Counted from the first letter of the stretch, positions 16,976-27,481 are shown. The stretch is 64,000 nucleotides of DNA from Spirochaetales bacterium UBA6872 (GCA_002452215.1 DKCO01000052.1:1-64000); one strand, 5' to 3'. The notes: generated from the sequence alone by a model not told the origin. Program-made: numbers and translations.

Positions 16976-18310
16976 TTACTCATAATCATTATACTCATAT
17001 GGTCCATATGATACTTTCAGCTTTGCATCTTCATCAGCTTCAGCTCTTTCTCTTGAAAGAATATCCTCTTCAAGATAATCGTCATCAATATTCTCGATTT
17101 CGGCAAGCGGAGTAGCACTCTTTACCAAATCCATATTGCTATAGTTTTTGAGCATATATCTATTTCCAGCAAACTCTGTCTCTTTGATCCAGATGTTGCC
17201 ATCTATTTTATTTGGCTCATTTACTGATTCAGGATACACGAGTATATTGTTTTTTCCATTTAGTTTGATTTCGCTGTTATTCAGATCACCTCTGTTGAAT
17301 ACTACGACGCAGTGGTAGTATGTTAAGCTTTCACCATAAGGTACAACAGAGTTTATGAATGTAGTTGAGCCGGTGACGACGCCTTCATCAGTTACTATGA
17401 TGTTTGCAACTGGATTTGAGTCAGAGACAGTCAAATTGTCGACTTTAACGTTTGATAACTCGATTTCAACATTATTCAATTGGCTAAGATTTAGAGAGTT
17501 AACATTTACATTTCTGAGCTCTATTTCATCTGCTGAATTGATCAATGAAGTAAGATCTCCTATGGGTGAATCATTATTATTATTATTATTTACATTCCAT
17601 GTTTTAGCATCATAGCTACCTAGGATTTTTATCTCCTCGAGTCTTGATTTATTAAAAGTGGAGAAATCATAGTAAATGCCACTTGATGCAAGTTTGAATG
17701 TAAGCTCATCGTCGTTAAAATCAGTTAGGCTTCTAATTGCTTTCTCAATTGAGCCAAATGGTTTTTCTTTCGAACCATCCGATTCTTCCTTGTTGTAATT
17801 TGAATCAACATAGTATCCATGTTCAAATGTTGCGATGAAGTATTTTGCATCTTCTGCATTAACTGTTAAAGTTTCATTGTTTTCTTTCCCATCTTCAAGA
17901 AGTGCATCAAGCTCTCTGATTTTCTTTAGTGTGATTTTCTTAGCTTTGAGATCATTTCTGAGCTGTGTCTTATCAAGTTCCCATTCATCGAAGACAAAGC
18001 CGGTTTTTGGAGTGACTGTCAAATCGATGGTTGTTGGAAGATCAACTACAACAGCTTTAAATTCCACGCCATTCTTATTTGCTGGAAGTGTTGTTGCTGA
18101 ATCGACAGGAGCAAGATTTGCTGTTATATCTTCTCCGTTGACTTCTATTTTGCCTGAAGAGAATACATTCTCAGTTTCAATGCTTCTTCTTTGCGGGCTT
18201 TCGTATGTCCCTCGCACTCGAATCTCTGCTGTTTTTTCTCCAGAGTTTGGTGAGCAAGCAACTGCAAGTGTCAAAATCAAAGCTGCTAGTATGATAATCA
18301 TTTTTCTCAT
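16976..18310 (-). CDS. Predicted surface lipoprotein, parallel beta-helix-like
   Basis: 444 aa. The signal peptide ends LAVAC, a lipobox, so the mature protein should be lipidated at Cys19. After a stretch resembling a secreted-repeat fold (TPKTGFVFDEWELD), a GSKEKPFGSIEKAI segment near residue 190 matches the entry to right-handed beta-helix (DUF1565-like) domains. Then come regular Asn-rich strands (ELRNVNVNSLNLSQLNNVEI). A six-Asn run is encoded by the ATT microsatellite on the opposite strand. The C-terminus is acidic. No enzyme residues were recognised; role unknown, probably at the cell surface. It ends against a shared terminator. Confidence 0.75.
   Translation of the reverse strand: MRKMIIILAALILTLAVACSPNSGEKTAEIRVRGTYESPQRRSIETENVFSSGKIEVNGEDITANLAPVDSATTLPANKNGVEFKAVVVDLPTTIDLTVTPKTGFVFDEWELDKTQLRNDLKAKKITLKKIRELDALLEDGKENNETLTVNAEDAKYFIATFEHGYYVDSNYNKEESDGSKEKPFGSIEKAIRSLTDFNDDELTFKLASSGIYYDFSTFNKSRLEEIKILGSYDAKTWNVNNNNNNDSPIGDLTSLINSADEIELRNVNVNSLNLSQLNNVEIELSNVKVDNLTVSDSNPVANIIVTDEGVVTGSTTFINSVVPYGESLTYYHCVVVFNRGDLNNSEIKLNGKNNILVYPESVNEPNKIDGNIWIKETEFAGNRYMLKNYSNMDLVKSATPLAEIENIDDDYLEEDILSRERAEADEDAKLKVSYGPYEYNDYE
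17573..17590. repeat. Trinucleotide microsatellite (ATT)6
   Basis: Six ATT units inside the lipoprotein gene encode consecutive asparagines on the minus strand. Length changes would stay in frame. Confidence 0.8.
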
Positions 18311-18513
18311 TTTTACATTATCTCCTTTGTGTCAAAATAAGGTGTGGAGATAAATTACCATATGAAATGACAGAAATCAAGCACGGTTAGTTTTATGACA
18401 AGCTGTGTAAACAGAAGAATATATAGGCTTCGAGCAGACTCTTAGTTGCATTCTTTTTTACGGTGTCATATGTTTCGCAAGAAAGATTTTTTGCTAGCTC
18501 AAGGCAAATCCAC

Positions 18514-18893
18514 CTATTTTGTAATTATATTCTCAAGTGATATTCCGTTGGCATTATTAATTTTTATCTTAGCGTTTTTAGGTATTGTTATATCTTTGAA
18601 AACAATGTTCTCCATTTCATCAAAGCTATCTATTTCAATAATAATGCACTCTTTTGTCATCATCATTGTATGTTACTTTGTGTATAAGGACTCTAGGAAG
18701 CTTTGAATTTTCTACTTTTATGTTTTTGACATAGCCTCCACGTTTTCTGGTTGCTTTTATCTCTATGCCATCATACATAGAGCGCGAGATGTCTGTGTCC
18801 CATATGTGTACATTCTCGATTCCTCCAGATATCTCGCTTCCTATTGACCATATTTGCTTTGGCAATCGAAGATTTTCATGCTTCTTTTAGCCA
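18514..18893 (-). pseudogene. GH28 (polygalacturonase-type) C-terminal remnant
   Basis: Only the last 120 or so residues of a family 28 glycoside hydrolase survive. One frame reads HENLRLPKQIWSIGSEISGG, HIWDTDISRSMYDGIEIKAT, RKRGGYVKNIKVENSKL and RVLIHKVTYNDDD, typical of the beta-helix end of these pectinases. The frame then stops at 18635, and the continuation IIIEIDSFDEMENIVFKDIT to LENIITK is found one frame over, ending at 18514. A stop also interrupts the 5' side near 18885. No room exists for the catalytic part before the GH115 stop at 18897, so most of the gene has been deleted. Confidence 0.75.
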
Positions 18894-18896
18894 TGT

Positions 18897-21064
18897 TTAT
18901 CTTATTGCCTTCTGGATTTTTTTCGTAAGATTTTCAACTGTGAAATGGATTGTAAGAGTAATCCCTGATTGGCTTTCGACAGACCAATTAAATGTCTTTG
19001 TCATGGAATCATCTCTTTCTCACCACATAGTCAAAGAGGTATCTGTTGGTAAGATGTTTATCTTCAAATTCAACCTCTCTTATTCATTTTTCTATGTTTT
19101 AGGTACATATCATAACCGGAAAGATGCTTCTCATAATTTGTAATCAATACGACATTCTTGTCTTCCTCTTTGTATGTCAACTTCCTTTGCCACTTAAAGT
19201 ACTCTGGTGCATCTTCATATTGTCTTATATACTCCATGAACGTCTTCATCAGATCAAAGCATTGGCTTATATCAGTAAGGCAATCATTTTTGTAGAATGT
19301 GCTCCAGATTCCTTCATTTGAATTTAGAATCGAGTCAGCTTTATCGAAAAGCAATGCCGAGTCGCCAGCTTTTATGAAAGAATCAATATAGTTTTTATCC
19401 AAGAGGAGCAATCCACTTTCGGCGAGTCTAAGATTTGCCTCTGAAAGAGTTTTGTATAGTCTTATATACATAGCCCAGGTCTCGTTGAATATCCTTTTGC
19501 TATTTGAAAGCTTCTTTGAAATTGCTTTGCATTTTCTGTCAAGTTTCTTATATCTCGCCAAAGCTTCCTCAAGCTCCTTTTTGAAGCACGTAAGTTGCTC
19601 TCTTATGGAGCCATCTTTATACCAATAAACTGTCTCTTCGCTATCTTTTCTTAGCATCAATGCCCTCAGAAGGCTTCTTGCTACATATGTGTAGAATTGG
19701 TCTGATGCTTTATCATCCTCATGGCTTGAGTATGTAATTGCATACTTCGAGTAGCAATCAACAATCTTTTCTATAGTTTTGGTCTCTTCTGGAAAATATA
19801 GGTTGAAATAATCTTCTGTCGAGAATTTTCCGCTCTTCCAATATGTTGCAATTGATGTAAGAAGAAGGGCATGTGGACGTATGTTTGATGCATTTACAAC
19901 AATTAAATCATCAATCTTGCTATCATACGCTGTTTCTAGCTCTCTCTTTATAAGATCCAAAGATACAGTCGATGGCGTTATGTGGTTCGCAGCTTGGAGA
20001 TCATAGAACGATGCATGGTAGTACATGCCATTGTCTTTTGTTAAATCATCTTTTACTGGCAATGCTGGTGTCCTTGGGTTATCTAGTCCTTGACGTCTTG
20101 ATACCATTGAACCATAGCCGTTGTCGCCCCAGATTCGTATTACATCATCAGGTAGATAGACATATCCTTCGTTGTACAGTTTTGCCATCTCTCCATAGAT
20201 GTTTACACCCATTTTCGGATTTTCAAAGTACTCTTTTAGAATATCAATCTGTTTTTGTATTACATGGCTCAAAAGGGCTCCACGCTTTTGGTCTGTATCA
20301 AAGGATGGATCATTTTCCCAGAATGGGACATCGCCTTGGCCTCTGAAGCCCAAAGTCCATATGACATCCATATCTTTCTGGTCATTTATAGCATCTCTCC
20401 AGATTTTCTCAAAAAGCTCAGGACTCTTAAGATATGATGGTTTTTGATTTGGATAGACTCTTGAGAACATTTCAGCACCAAGCGGCTCTGCATGGTGGTG
20501 TGTAATCTTTAGTCCCATGGATGATGCAATGTGCCTGTATTTTCTTCCATTCTTGTCAGTCCCTGGTATTACAGTATTGCCCCCAAGGCGCATTAGAGCC
20601 TCAAATGCCATTATCCAAGGCAGAAGGGAATCGCCATTTGGATGCCATGCACTTATTAGCACTTCATCGTTTATAAACCATCCACGATATTTGAATGCGA
20701 ATTCTTTTGACTGGTAATGATCCTCCAAAAGAGTCCTGGATTCTTTCTTTTCGAACTCTTGCTCCATCCAAAACCATAGTGGTTTTACACCAAGAAGGAT
20801 CTCTGAAAGTTTATAAAGAGCATAAGATGCTGCAATGTCTGATCCTGCTAATATGATTAGATCTCCATCCTTCTCTTGCCAATTGTAGCTTTCCTTTCCA
20901 AGGCTTTCATTTAATGAAATGATAATCGAATTTCTATTTTTGGCACTCGTCTGAAGAAGAGTTTTTTCCATGTCTCGTAAAAAACTCCTCTCTGCATAAG
21001 AGAGAGAGGAGGACATTTGTTTTTTGTTGTATTTTATCTTTGTATTTGAATTTATAGTGAACAT
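18897..21064 (-). pseudogene. GH115-type alpha-glucuronidase, C-terminus broken by two frameshifts
   Basis: The main frame, 664 aa from 21064 to a TGA at 19070, carries the GH115 catalytic region: RGWFINDEVLISAWHPNG near residue 125, MRLGGNTVIPGTDKNGR, LKITHHHAEPLGAEMFSR near 190, FRGQGDVPFWEND and IWGDNGYGSMVSRRQG near 310. GH115 enzymes remove (methyl)glucuronic acid from xylan. No signal peptide is seen. Downstream of the TGA the protein continues in the next frame (EVEFEDKHLTNRYLFDYVV, to a stop at 19009) and again in the next (DDSMTKTFNWSVESQSG, stop at 18897), so about 60 C-terminal residues are lost. The catalytic portion is intact, so residual activity is possible. Starts one base inside the upstream permease stop. 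Confidence 0.75.
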
Positions 21065-21924
21065 CAGCCTTTAATTCCATCCATTGCAATGCCGTTTACA
21101 AGATATTTCTGGAAGACTATGAAGAAGACGATGATAGGAATCAAAGATATCCAGCTCATCGCAAACAGTCCACCATAGTTACTGAATGACGTTGGGTCAA
21201 GGTATGCATTGAGCGCCAATGAGACAGTGAATTTTGATACAGAATTCATGAAGATCAATGGCTGGAAGAAGTCTTGCCATATCCAGTAGAATGCGAAGAT
21301 TCCAGCTGTTACGATTGCGGGTTTTACAACTGGGATTATAACCAAGAAGAGAGTTCTGATCTTTCCACATCCATCAATCTCAGATGCCTCATCAAGCTCC
21401 ATTGGGATTCCTCTCATGAATTGTAATATCAAGAAGATGAAGAATGCAGATCCAAAGCACCAAGGCAAAACAAGAGCTGTCATAGTGTCGATAAGACCTA
21501 TTTTCTTTAATATGATATATTGTGGCACTACCATGACTTGTGGCGGAATCATAAGCGTTATAATCACGCATGTGAACCAGAATTTGCCACCCTTGATATT
21601 TGTTCTAGAAAAAGTATATGCGGCAAGAACTGATGAAAAGACGCATGTTATTGTTCCTACGACAGTGACAATTATAGTATTCATCAAGAATCGGCCGAAT
21701 GTAACGCCTCCGATTCCAGTCCATCCTGATTTATAGTTCTCGATAATATCGAAATCCTTTGGGATTAAAGAGAACGAATTCACAAACATTGTGTCATTGC
21801 TCTTTAGCGAACTAGCAATAAGCCAGAGAAGGGGATATATCATCAAAAAACCTAGAGCGATGGAGAATATATGGAAAATCACGCTGTTTCTCTGTTTTAT
21901 GAATTTCTTTCCATGAATGTTCAT
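21064..21924 (-). CDS. Sugar ABC transporter permease (MalG/AraQ type)
   Basis: 286 aa with six predicted membrane helices. The cytoplasmic EAA loop is clear: ELDEASEIDGCGKIRTLFLV, followed by IIPVVKPAI. This is the MalG-like half of a CUT1 carbohydrate importer. Its TGA overlaps the ATG of the GH115 gene. With the adjacent permease, binding protein and glucuronidase, the likely substrate is a xylan-derived oligosaccharide; this is inference from context. No ATPase is present in the cluster, so a shared MsmK-like ATPase elsewhere is expected. Confidence 0.92.
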   Translation of the reverse strand: MNIHGKKFIKQRNSVIFHIFSIALGFLMIYPLLWLIASSLKSNDTMFVNSFSLIPKDFDIIENYKSGWTGIGGVTFGRFLMNTIIVTVVGTITCVFSSVLAAYTFSRTNIKGGKFWFTCVIITLMIPPQVMVVPQYIILKKIGLIDTMTALVLPWCFGSAFFIFLILQFMRGIPMELDEASEIDGCGKIRTLFLVIIPVVKPAIVTAGIFAFYWIWQDFFQPLIFMNSVSKFTVSLALNAYLDPTSFSNYGGLFAMSWISLIPIIVFFIVFQKYLVNGIAMDGIKG

Positions 21925-22809
21925 TTAATTCCTCCCATCCTCGTAGTAGACCCACTTGTTTTGAGTCTTGAAAATCAAAATAGTAAAGAGTCCTATGATT
22001 GCAACAAGTATCCAAGCAAGTGCACATGAGTATCCCATATCAAAATATGTGAAAGCTCTTCTATACAGATAAAGCACATAGCTTAATGTTGAGTTCATTG
22101 GGCCTCCATCTGTTATTACATAGCTTTCAGTGAAGACTCTAAAGCCATTTATTATTTGCAAAATCAAGTTGAAGAAGATTGTTGGAGTAAGCATTGGCAA
22201 TGTTACTTTTGTGAACATCTTCCACTTTCTTGCTCCATCCATTGATGCAGACTCGTACAGGCTTTGCGGAATTTGCTTCAAAGCGGCTAGGAAGATAAGC
22301 ATTGAGGAGCCGAATTGCCATACTCCCATCAATATGATAACAGAAAGCGCTGTCGACGGGTTTCCCAAGAGCGATATCTTTTGGTTTATCCCCATTGCTG
22401 CAAGTAATGACATCACGACACCTTTATTGCCGAAAATCTGCTTCCATACAACAGATACAGCAATGCTTCCGCCTATTATTGAAGGAATGTAATATGCTGT
22501 CCTGTAAAGGCCCAGTCCCCTGTGTTTTGAGTTCAAAAGGCATGCAACGAAGAGCGCAAATGCCAATCTGCAAGGAACGAGGATCAAAACGTATGTGAAT
22601 GTCACTTTCAAAGCTTGCCAGAACATCGAGTCTGAGAAGAACATCCTCTTATAGTTGTCGAAACCTATAAACGATGGAGTGTTCAGCAAGTTGTAGTTTG
22701 TAAAAGAGTAGAAAATCGACATGAACATAGGGATAAGATACATGCCGAAGAAACCTATCAGCCAAGGAAGCAAAAGTACATAGCCGACAGAATTGCTGCG
22801 TTTTTTCAT
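21925..22809 (-). CDS. Sugar ABC transporter permease (MalF/UgpA type)
   Basis: 294 aa, six membrane helices, EAA loop QSLYESASMDGARKWKMFTK near residue 190 followed by VTLPMLTPTIFF. First permease of the CUT1 pair; the second begins immediately after its stop. Start ATG at 22809 has AGGAATT upstream, a weak Shine-Dalgarno. Confidence 0.92.
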   Translation of the reverse strand: MKKRSNSVGYVLLLPWLIGFFGMYLIPMFMSIFYSFTNYNLLNTPSFIGFDNYKRMFFSDSMFWQALKVTFTYVLILVPCRLAFALFVACLLNSKHRGLGLYRTAYYIPSIIGGSIAVSVVWKQIFGNKGVVMSLLAAMGINQKISLLGNPSTALSVIILMGVWQFGSSMLIFLAALKQIPQSLYESASMDGARKWKMFTKVTLPMLTPTIFFNLILQIINGFRVFTESYVITDGGPMNSTLSYVLYLYRRAFTYFDMGYSCALAWILVAIIGLFTILIFKTQNKWVYYEDGRN

Positions 22810-22872
22810 TTGTAATTCCTCTTTTGTTGGATGAGAGTGCCAGGTTGGACTGGCACTCGGTTTATTGGTGTT

Positions 22873-24177
22873 TTAGTTGTTTCTGCTAAGTATCTCGTTA
22901 GCTTTTGTCCTGAATGTTGCCGCTGCTTTTTCTGGTGTGCTCATTCCATAGAGAACACTGTATACAGCTTCATCGTATGCTGTGTTGACTTCTGCGACGC
23001 CTTGTGGATCAGGAGGTAGTGATGGGCCGGCAATCTTTGCAGCAACGTCAGTATACTCAAACATTTCGACTTCTTTATCGCTGAGCTTTCCAGATGCGCT
23101 CATATATTCTCTGACAGGTGCAGGAGAAGGTGTTCCACGCTCTGCCATCATTATATCGTTTGCTTCTTCAGAGTTGAGGACCCAACTGATGAATGCAGCT
23201 GCTTCTTCTGGGTGCTTTGAGTTTGCTGAGATAGAGAAGAACATTCCTGGCTTCATCCATAGTCCAGCCTCACCACCTTCGAGAGTTGGAGGTGTCAAAA
23301 GCTTGATTGCACTATTCTTTGATGCGACTTTCTTTGGGAAGTTGTTCCATTCCTGGATAAATGCAGCACCATCTGTGACTATAGGGCTTGAGTCTGTTCC
23401 AGCAACTTCGATTGCTTGGTACTCGTCTGGAGTAGGAATTGCTCCATAGTCCATCAAATCCTTCCACATAGTGATCCAGTCAACAAAGATCTGATCATCT
23501 GAGTAACCAAGTGATTTCTTGTCTTCTGAGAAGAGCGACTGTCCATGCTGGCGCACAAAATAGTTGAAGAAGTTTGTGTCTCCGCCAGGGATAAGACCAA
23601 AGCCATACTTTCCTGTCTTGTCCTTTACAGCTTTGCATATTGCGATAAAGTCATCCCATGTCCAATCTTGGGTTGGTACATCTATTCCAGCTTCTTTCAA
23701 GACATTCTCATTGTATGGAATTGCGATGATGGACGTTGATGCAACGACACCTTGGAGCTTTCCATTGATTTCAGCTGATGAGAGGAGTGTATCCTCTATT
23801 CCGCTTACATCAAGTATGCCACTATTTACATATGTGTTGAGGTCTGCAAGCGAGTTGTTGTTTGCATATGTTGCGATGTACAGATAGTCCATCTGGACGA
23901 TGTCTGGCATGCTTCCGGATGCAGCTTGTGTCGAAAGTTTTCCAAAGTATCCATCCCAGTTGCTAGGAGTTCCCTCGAACTTAATCTCTGGGTGGAGCTC
24001 AGAGTATTTGTCAAAGAGCTTCTGTGTAATCTCATGTCTTCCCTGACCACCCCACCATGTAGCCTTGAGTGTTATTGTTCCATCGTCTTTTGCTGTGGTA
24101 GTTTCTGTTGAGCCATTAGCAAAGAGTGGAATTGCTACGAAAAGAATTGCAAGCAATAGTGCTGTAAGTTTTTTCAT
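22873..24177 (-). CDS. Sugar ABC transporter substrate-binding protein (family 1)
   Basis: 434 aa from ATG 24177. An in-frame ATG 12 bases earlier overlaps the GGAGG that serves the real start. Signal peptide ends PLFA-NGSTE without a lipobox cysteine. Typical family-1 binding-protein features: TLKATWWGGQGRHEITQKLF, PDIVQMDYLY, IPYNENVLKEAGID near 165, WMKPGMFFSISANSKHPEEA near 320. Expected to capture an oligosaccharide, probably aldouronic acids from xylan given its neighbours. It lies 88 bases after the response-regulator gene, separated by an inverted repeat. Confidence 0.92.
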   Translation of the reverse strand: MKKLTALLLAILFVAIPLFANGSTETTTAKDDGTITLKATWWGGQGRHEITQKLFDKYSELHPEIKFEGTPSNWDGYFGKLSTQAASGSMPDIVQMDYLYIATYANNNSLADLNTYVNSGILDVSGIEDTLLSSAEINGKLQGVVASTSIIAIPYNENVLKEAGIDVPTQDWTWDDFIAICKAVKDKTGKYGFGLIPGGDTNFFNYFVRQHGQSLFSEDKKSLGYSDDQIFVDWITMWKDLMDYGAIPTPDEYQAIEVAGTDSSPIVTDGAAFIQEWNNFPKKVASKNSAIKLLTPPTLEGGEAGLWMKPGMFFSISANSKHPEEAAAFISWVLNSEEANDIMMAERGTPSPAPVREYMSASGKLSDKEVEMFEYTDVAAKIAGPSLPPDPQGVAEVNTAYDEAVYSVLYGMSTPEKAAATFRTKANEILSRNN

Positions 24178-24213
24178 ATTGTCCTCCATTTATTTTGATG
24201 ATTTATCATCCAA

Positions 24214-24245
24214 CGGTTTTTTCTATCACGATATGAAAAAAACCG
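24214..24245. promoter_or_regulatory. Inverted repeat before the sugar-binding-protein gene
   Basis: CGGTTTTTT and AAAAAACCG form a nine-pair stem around a 14-base loop in the spacer between the regulator and transport genes. It could be a weak terminator of the regulator transcript or an operator. Confidence 0.4.
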
Positions 24246-24265
24246 ACTAGGCGAGTGTGAAAAAC

Positions 24266-25726
24266 CTATTTTTTGCAATTTCTCCTAGCAGCAATAGTCT
24301 CTCCTGTAATTTCTTTGAAAAGATGAGAGAAATATCGGCCATCTTCAGGATATCCTGCTTTTTTTGCAAGTTTTGTCATCGGTATATCGTTATCTATGGA
24401 GAGTATTGCCTCTGAAAGTCCTATGCGCTCTTCGTTTACGAATTCGGTGAATTTCTTTCCAGTCAATTTAATGAAAAAACGGCTGAAGTAGTCTTCATTC
24501 ATGTATGCTATGTTGTTTGAAATCCATTTAACGCTTAGGCATGGATTGTCCAGATTGATAAAAAGACCATAGAAAAGCTTGCTTTCGCGTGACTCTTTTG
24601 TCTCTAAAAGGCTGTCACTAAGGGTCTTGAATACATTTTCCCTTGAGAATGTCTTTGCTGTGCTATCATAGTTGAGGATTGAAAGAAGGTTCTTGAAGAT
24701 TATATTTTGTTTGACATTATCGTCTGTCGCAATCTCGGTAAGGATAGAGAATCGTATTGCATATCTGAATATCTCAATATCGCTTCTTGCTACAGTAAGA
24801 GATTTCTTGTCTATTATATTCTCCACGAAAGCTGGCATCACATCTCTATCATAAGAGCTTAATAGCTTTCCTCTTGCCTCTGGTCTCTGTATCAATATAA
24901 GCTCATCGTTTCTTGTTTTTGCTTCTTTGATATTGTCGATCAGCGCTGAGCTTATGGAGAATGCAATATCGCCATATTTGTTTTGGTAAGAGAATTCACG
25001 TAAGCTCCTGGCCATTCTTTGCAAGCTTGAGTATGATGGCGATTTGAATAGCATATAGATATTCTTGTCTGCTATGGCTGTTACCAATGGGGTTTCTTTA
25101 TCTGATAACATATCCAAGGCCTTTTTCTCTATTGATGAGATATCGCTATCTTCAATGAAGCCAAATGTCTTTATAGTTAGAAGTGCTACTTCATCCTTGA
25201 TGTCAAGGTTCTTTTTGTAGAACTCAAGCTCCGGCTTGGCTGACAGGCCAGAAATCAGCTTGATTAAAAATAGCCGCATTGCATCTGGCATAAGCTTCTC
25301 AATTGTATTCTCGCGTTCTTTTCTTTCTCTTGTTTCTGCTTTTATTCTTTCACTGTCTTCAATTGCTTTTTTCGTTACATTTATGACCTTTTCTATATCG
25401 ACAGGCTTCAAGATGTAGTGCCTTATGCCAAGCTCCATTGCTTGCGAAGTATATTCGTATTCGCCAAATCCCGATAGAATCACGAAAACTATATTTGGAT
25501 AAAGCTCTTTCGTTTTTTTTATTAGCTCCAGTCCATCCATCTTCGGCATTTTTATATCTGTTATCACGATATCGGGCTTCTCTGATTCTATTAAGCGGAA
25601 AGCATCATAGCCATTTGCTGCGCTTGCAATAAGATGCGCATCAACGTCTTGCCATGGCACAAGAGTTTCCATTGCTGTTCGCTCAATCAATTCATCATCC
25701 GCTATCAATATCCTGCTTCTAGTCAT
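24266..25726 (-). CDS. YesN-type response regulator, AraC-family output
   Basis: 486 aa. The receiver domain has acidic pocket D10/D11, phosphoacceptor D57 in VITDIKMPKMDG, LSGFGEYEYTSQAMELG and K107-region LKPVD. A long middle region follows. The C-terminus carries two AraC helix-turn-helix motifs: NNIAYMNEDYFSRFFIKLTG and MTKLAKKAGYPEDGRYFSHL (normally ..VGY.D..YFS..F). Phosphorylated by the adjacent kinase, it should activate the sugar transport and hydrolase genes downstream. Its ATG overlaps the kinase stop (TAATG). Confidence 0.92.
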   Translation of the reverse strand: MTRSRILIADDELIERTAMETLVPWQDVDAHLIASAANGYDAFRLIESEKPDIVITDIKMPKMDGLELIKKTKELYPNIVFVILSGFGEYEYTSQAMELGIRHYILKPVDIEKVINVTKKAIEDSERIKAETRERKERENTIEKLMPDAMRLFLIKLISGLSAKPELEFYKKNLDIKDEVALLTIKTFGFIEDSDISSIEKKALDMLSDKETPLVTAIADKNIYMLFKSPSYSSLQRMARSLREFSYQNKYGDIAFSISSALIDNIKEAKTRNDELILIQRPEARGKLLSSYDRDVMPAFVENIIDKKSLTVARSDIEIFRYAIRFSILTEIATDDNVKQNIIFKNLLSILNYDSTAKTFSRENVFKTLSDSLLETKESRESKLFYGLFINLDNPCLSVKWISNNIAYMNEDYFSRFFIKLTGKKFTEFVNEERIGLSEAILSIDNDIPMTKLAKKAGYPEDGRYFSHLFKEITGETIAARRNCKK

Positions 25727-27474
25727 TATTCTCCCCTTATTGGCAATGTTGCAACAATTGTAGTTCCATTGCCTTCAGAGCTGTCTATTTTCATCGAGTA
25801 ATCGTTATCTGGATACAAGAGCTCAAGACGTGAATATATGTTTTTGATTCCTATTCCGTTTCTTCCACCAGAGTAGGAGAGGCTTCTGACTTCATCAAGT
25901 CTTTTCTTGCTCATTCCAGGTCCATTGTCAGAGACTGTTATCTCAAGTTTTTCTCCAATCCTTTCTATATCAACTTTTATTGTACATAGTTTGTCTGATT
26001 CATCGACAGCGTGGTAGATTGCATTCTCAACCAATGGTTGCAAGATCATTTGAGGCATCAGCAGGCTTTCTATGCCATCATCATATGTCAGCATGAATAT
26101 TGCTCTGTCACTATATCTTATTCTTTGTATGCAAATGTAGTCTTCAAGAAGCCTTATCTCGTCGCTTACATAAACGAGCCTGTCTGGCCTGAAGCTTTCA
26201 TGCAAAATCTCTCCGAGCGCATTGATCATTGCTCTTGCTTCTTTGGGCCTTTCAAGCTGAACCATCCATCCAATTGAATTAAGTGTATTGTAAAGGAAGT
26301 GTGGGTTGATTTGAGCCTTTAATGCTCTGTATTTAGCATCATTTACCAATATCTGCTTCTCGTAGTTGTCATGTATTAATGCCTTGATGTGCTTAAGCAT
26401 TATTGTATAGTCTTTTCCGAGCTGTCCAATCTCATCGTCTGAAAATGTATCTCCGATGCTATCAAGTGCACTGTCAAAGTTTCCATTTTCCACAAGAGCC
26501 ATAGATGATGATAGATTCTTCAATGGTTTTGTGATTATCTTAGATATCTTTCTGACGATGAAGAAAGCTATGATGTAGAGCATTATGAAACCGATTATCA
26601 ATGAGAAGCGCGTAATCTGGCTCATCAAGAAAAGCTCATCATAAGGCATTGCATTTATATATCTCCAACCTGTTTTTCCGGACTTTCCAAGGCATATAAA
26701 ATAGCGTGATCCATCAATACGCTCTATTCTATAGCCTCCATCCTTGATGGCATTTGATTCCTTTGAAATCTTTTCGCCAAGATTTGATGAGCTATAAACT
26801 TTCGCTCCATCATTCATTATTACCAATGAATTGTTGCTATTTTCCAATGTGCTGAGTTTTGGTTCGATTGTTGCTTTGATATCTGTTATCAATATCATAG
26901 TTCCAAGATATGTCAAATCAGCATTTATGTAGTAGCGTATCATCCTCGCTGATATTAAATACGGAAAATCCTCATCTGGTGCAATAAATACGAATTGACC
27001 TTGGCCTTTTGTTGCTAGATCAAGTATTTGTGTTTTTTTCTCCTCTGGAATTTCAATGCTAATATCTCCATTTGCGTATTCATTGTTTTTGGGATCAATG
27101 TAAATGAAACCAGCAATTTTCTCGTTTCCTAGTAGTTCTTGTATGAATCGAAGTATTATTTGCCTCATTTGCCAATTGTAAGTTGAGACATTATCATCCA
27201 TTACAGTCTCGTATAGTAATCTTTGTGTGTCATAATTCAGGACTGTATTGTATGAAATATCATCTATGGAAGATATCTCATCATCTATTGTTTGAATGAA
27301 GTATTCGAGCTCTTTTTCTGTATTCTTGTATAGCTTTTTATCATATTCATTTAGTGATATCTGAGTTGCAACAAGGCAAATTGCAAGCATCAAAAAAAGA
27401 AGCAAAGCAAAGGAAAGCATCAATTTGCTATCGATAGACATGTTTGCTATTTTTCTCTTTGCTCTATGGACCAT
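25726..27474 (-). CDS. YesM-type sensor histidine kinase
   Basis: 582 aa. Two membrane helices (about residues 17-37 and 285-305) flank an extracytoplasmic Cache-like sensor region; a HAMP linker follows (IITKPLKNLSSSMALVENG). The histidine-kinase domain has the phosphoacceptor H392 in QINPHFLYNTLNSIGWM, the N box LQPLVENAIYHAV, and G boxes DNGPGMS and GIGIKNIYSRL. This family senses carbohydrates or their binding proteins. The start ATG lies seven bases after a TATAAT box and has no Shine-Dalgarno. Confidence 0.93.
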   Translation of the reverse strand: MVHRAKRKIANMSIDSKLMLSFALLLFLMLAICLVATQISLNEYDKKLYKNTEKELEYFIQTIDDEISSIDDISYNTVLNYDTQRLLYETVMDDNVSTYNWQMRQIILRFIQELLGNEKIAGFIYIDPKNNEYANGDISIEIPEEKKTQILDLATKGQGQFVFIAPDEDFPYLISARMIRYYINADLTYLGTMILITDIKATIEPKLSTLENSNNSLVIMNDGAKVYSSSNLGEKISKESNAIKDGGYRIERIDGSRYFICLGKSGKTGWRYINAMPYDELFLMSQITRFSLIIGFIMLYIIAFFIVRKISKIITKPLKNLSSSMALVENGNFDSALDSIGDTFSDDEIGQLGKDYTIMLKHIKALIHDNYEKQILVNDAKYRALKAQINPHFLYNTLNSIGWMVQLERPKEARAMINALGEILHESFRPDRLVYVSDEIRLLEDYICIQRIRYSDRAIFMLTYDDGIESLLMPQMILQPLVENAIYHAVDESDKLCTIKVDIERIGEKLEITVSDNGPGMSKKRLDEVRSLSYSGGRNGIGIKNIYSRLELLYPDNDYSMKIDSSEGNGTTIVATLPIRGE

Positions 27475-27481
27475 AATCTAG

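Noticed and set aside
18446..18706. Plus-strand ORF with hydrophobic segments (86 aa)
   Set aside because: It is the antisense of the GH28 remnant and has no Shine-Dalgarno.
24214..24245. Strong intrinsic terminator between response regulator and binding protein
   Set aside because: The T residues are part of the stem and no T-run follows on the minus strand, so it is listed only as an inverted repeat.
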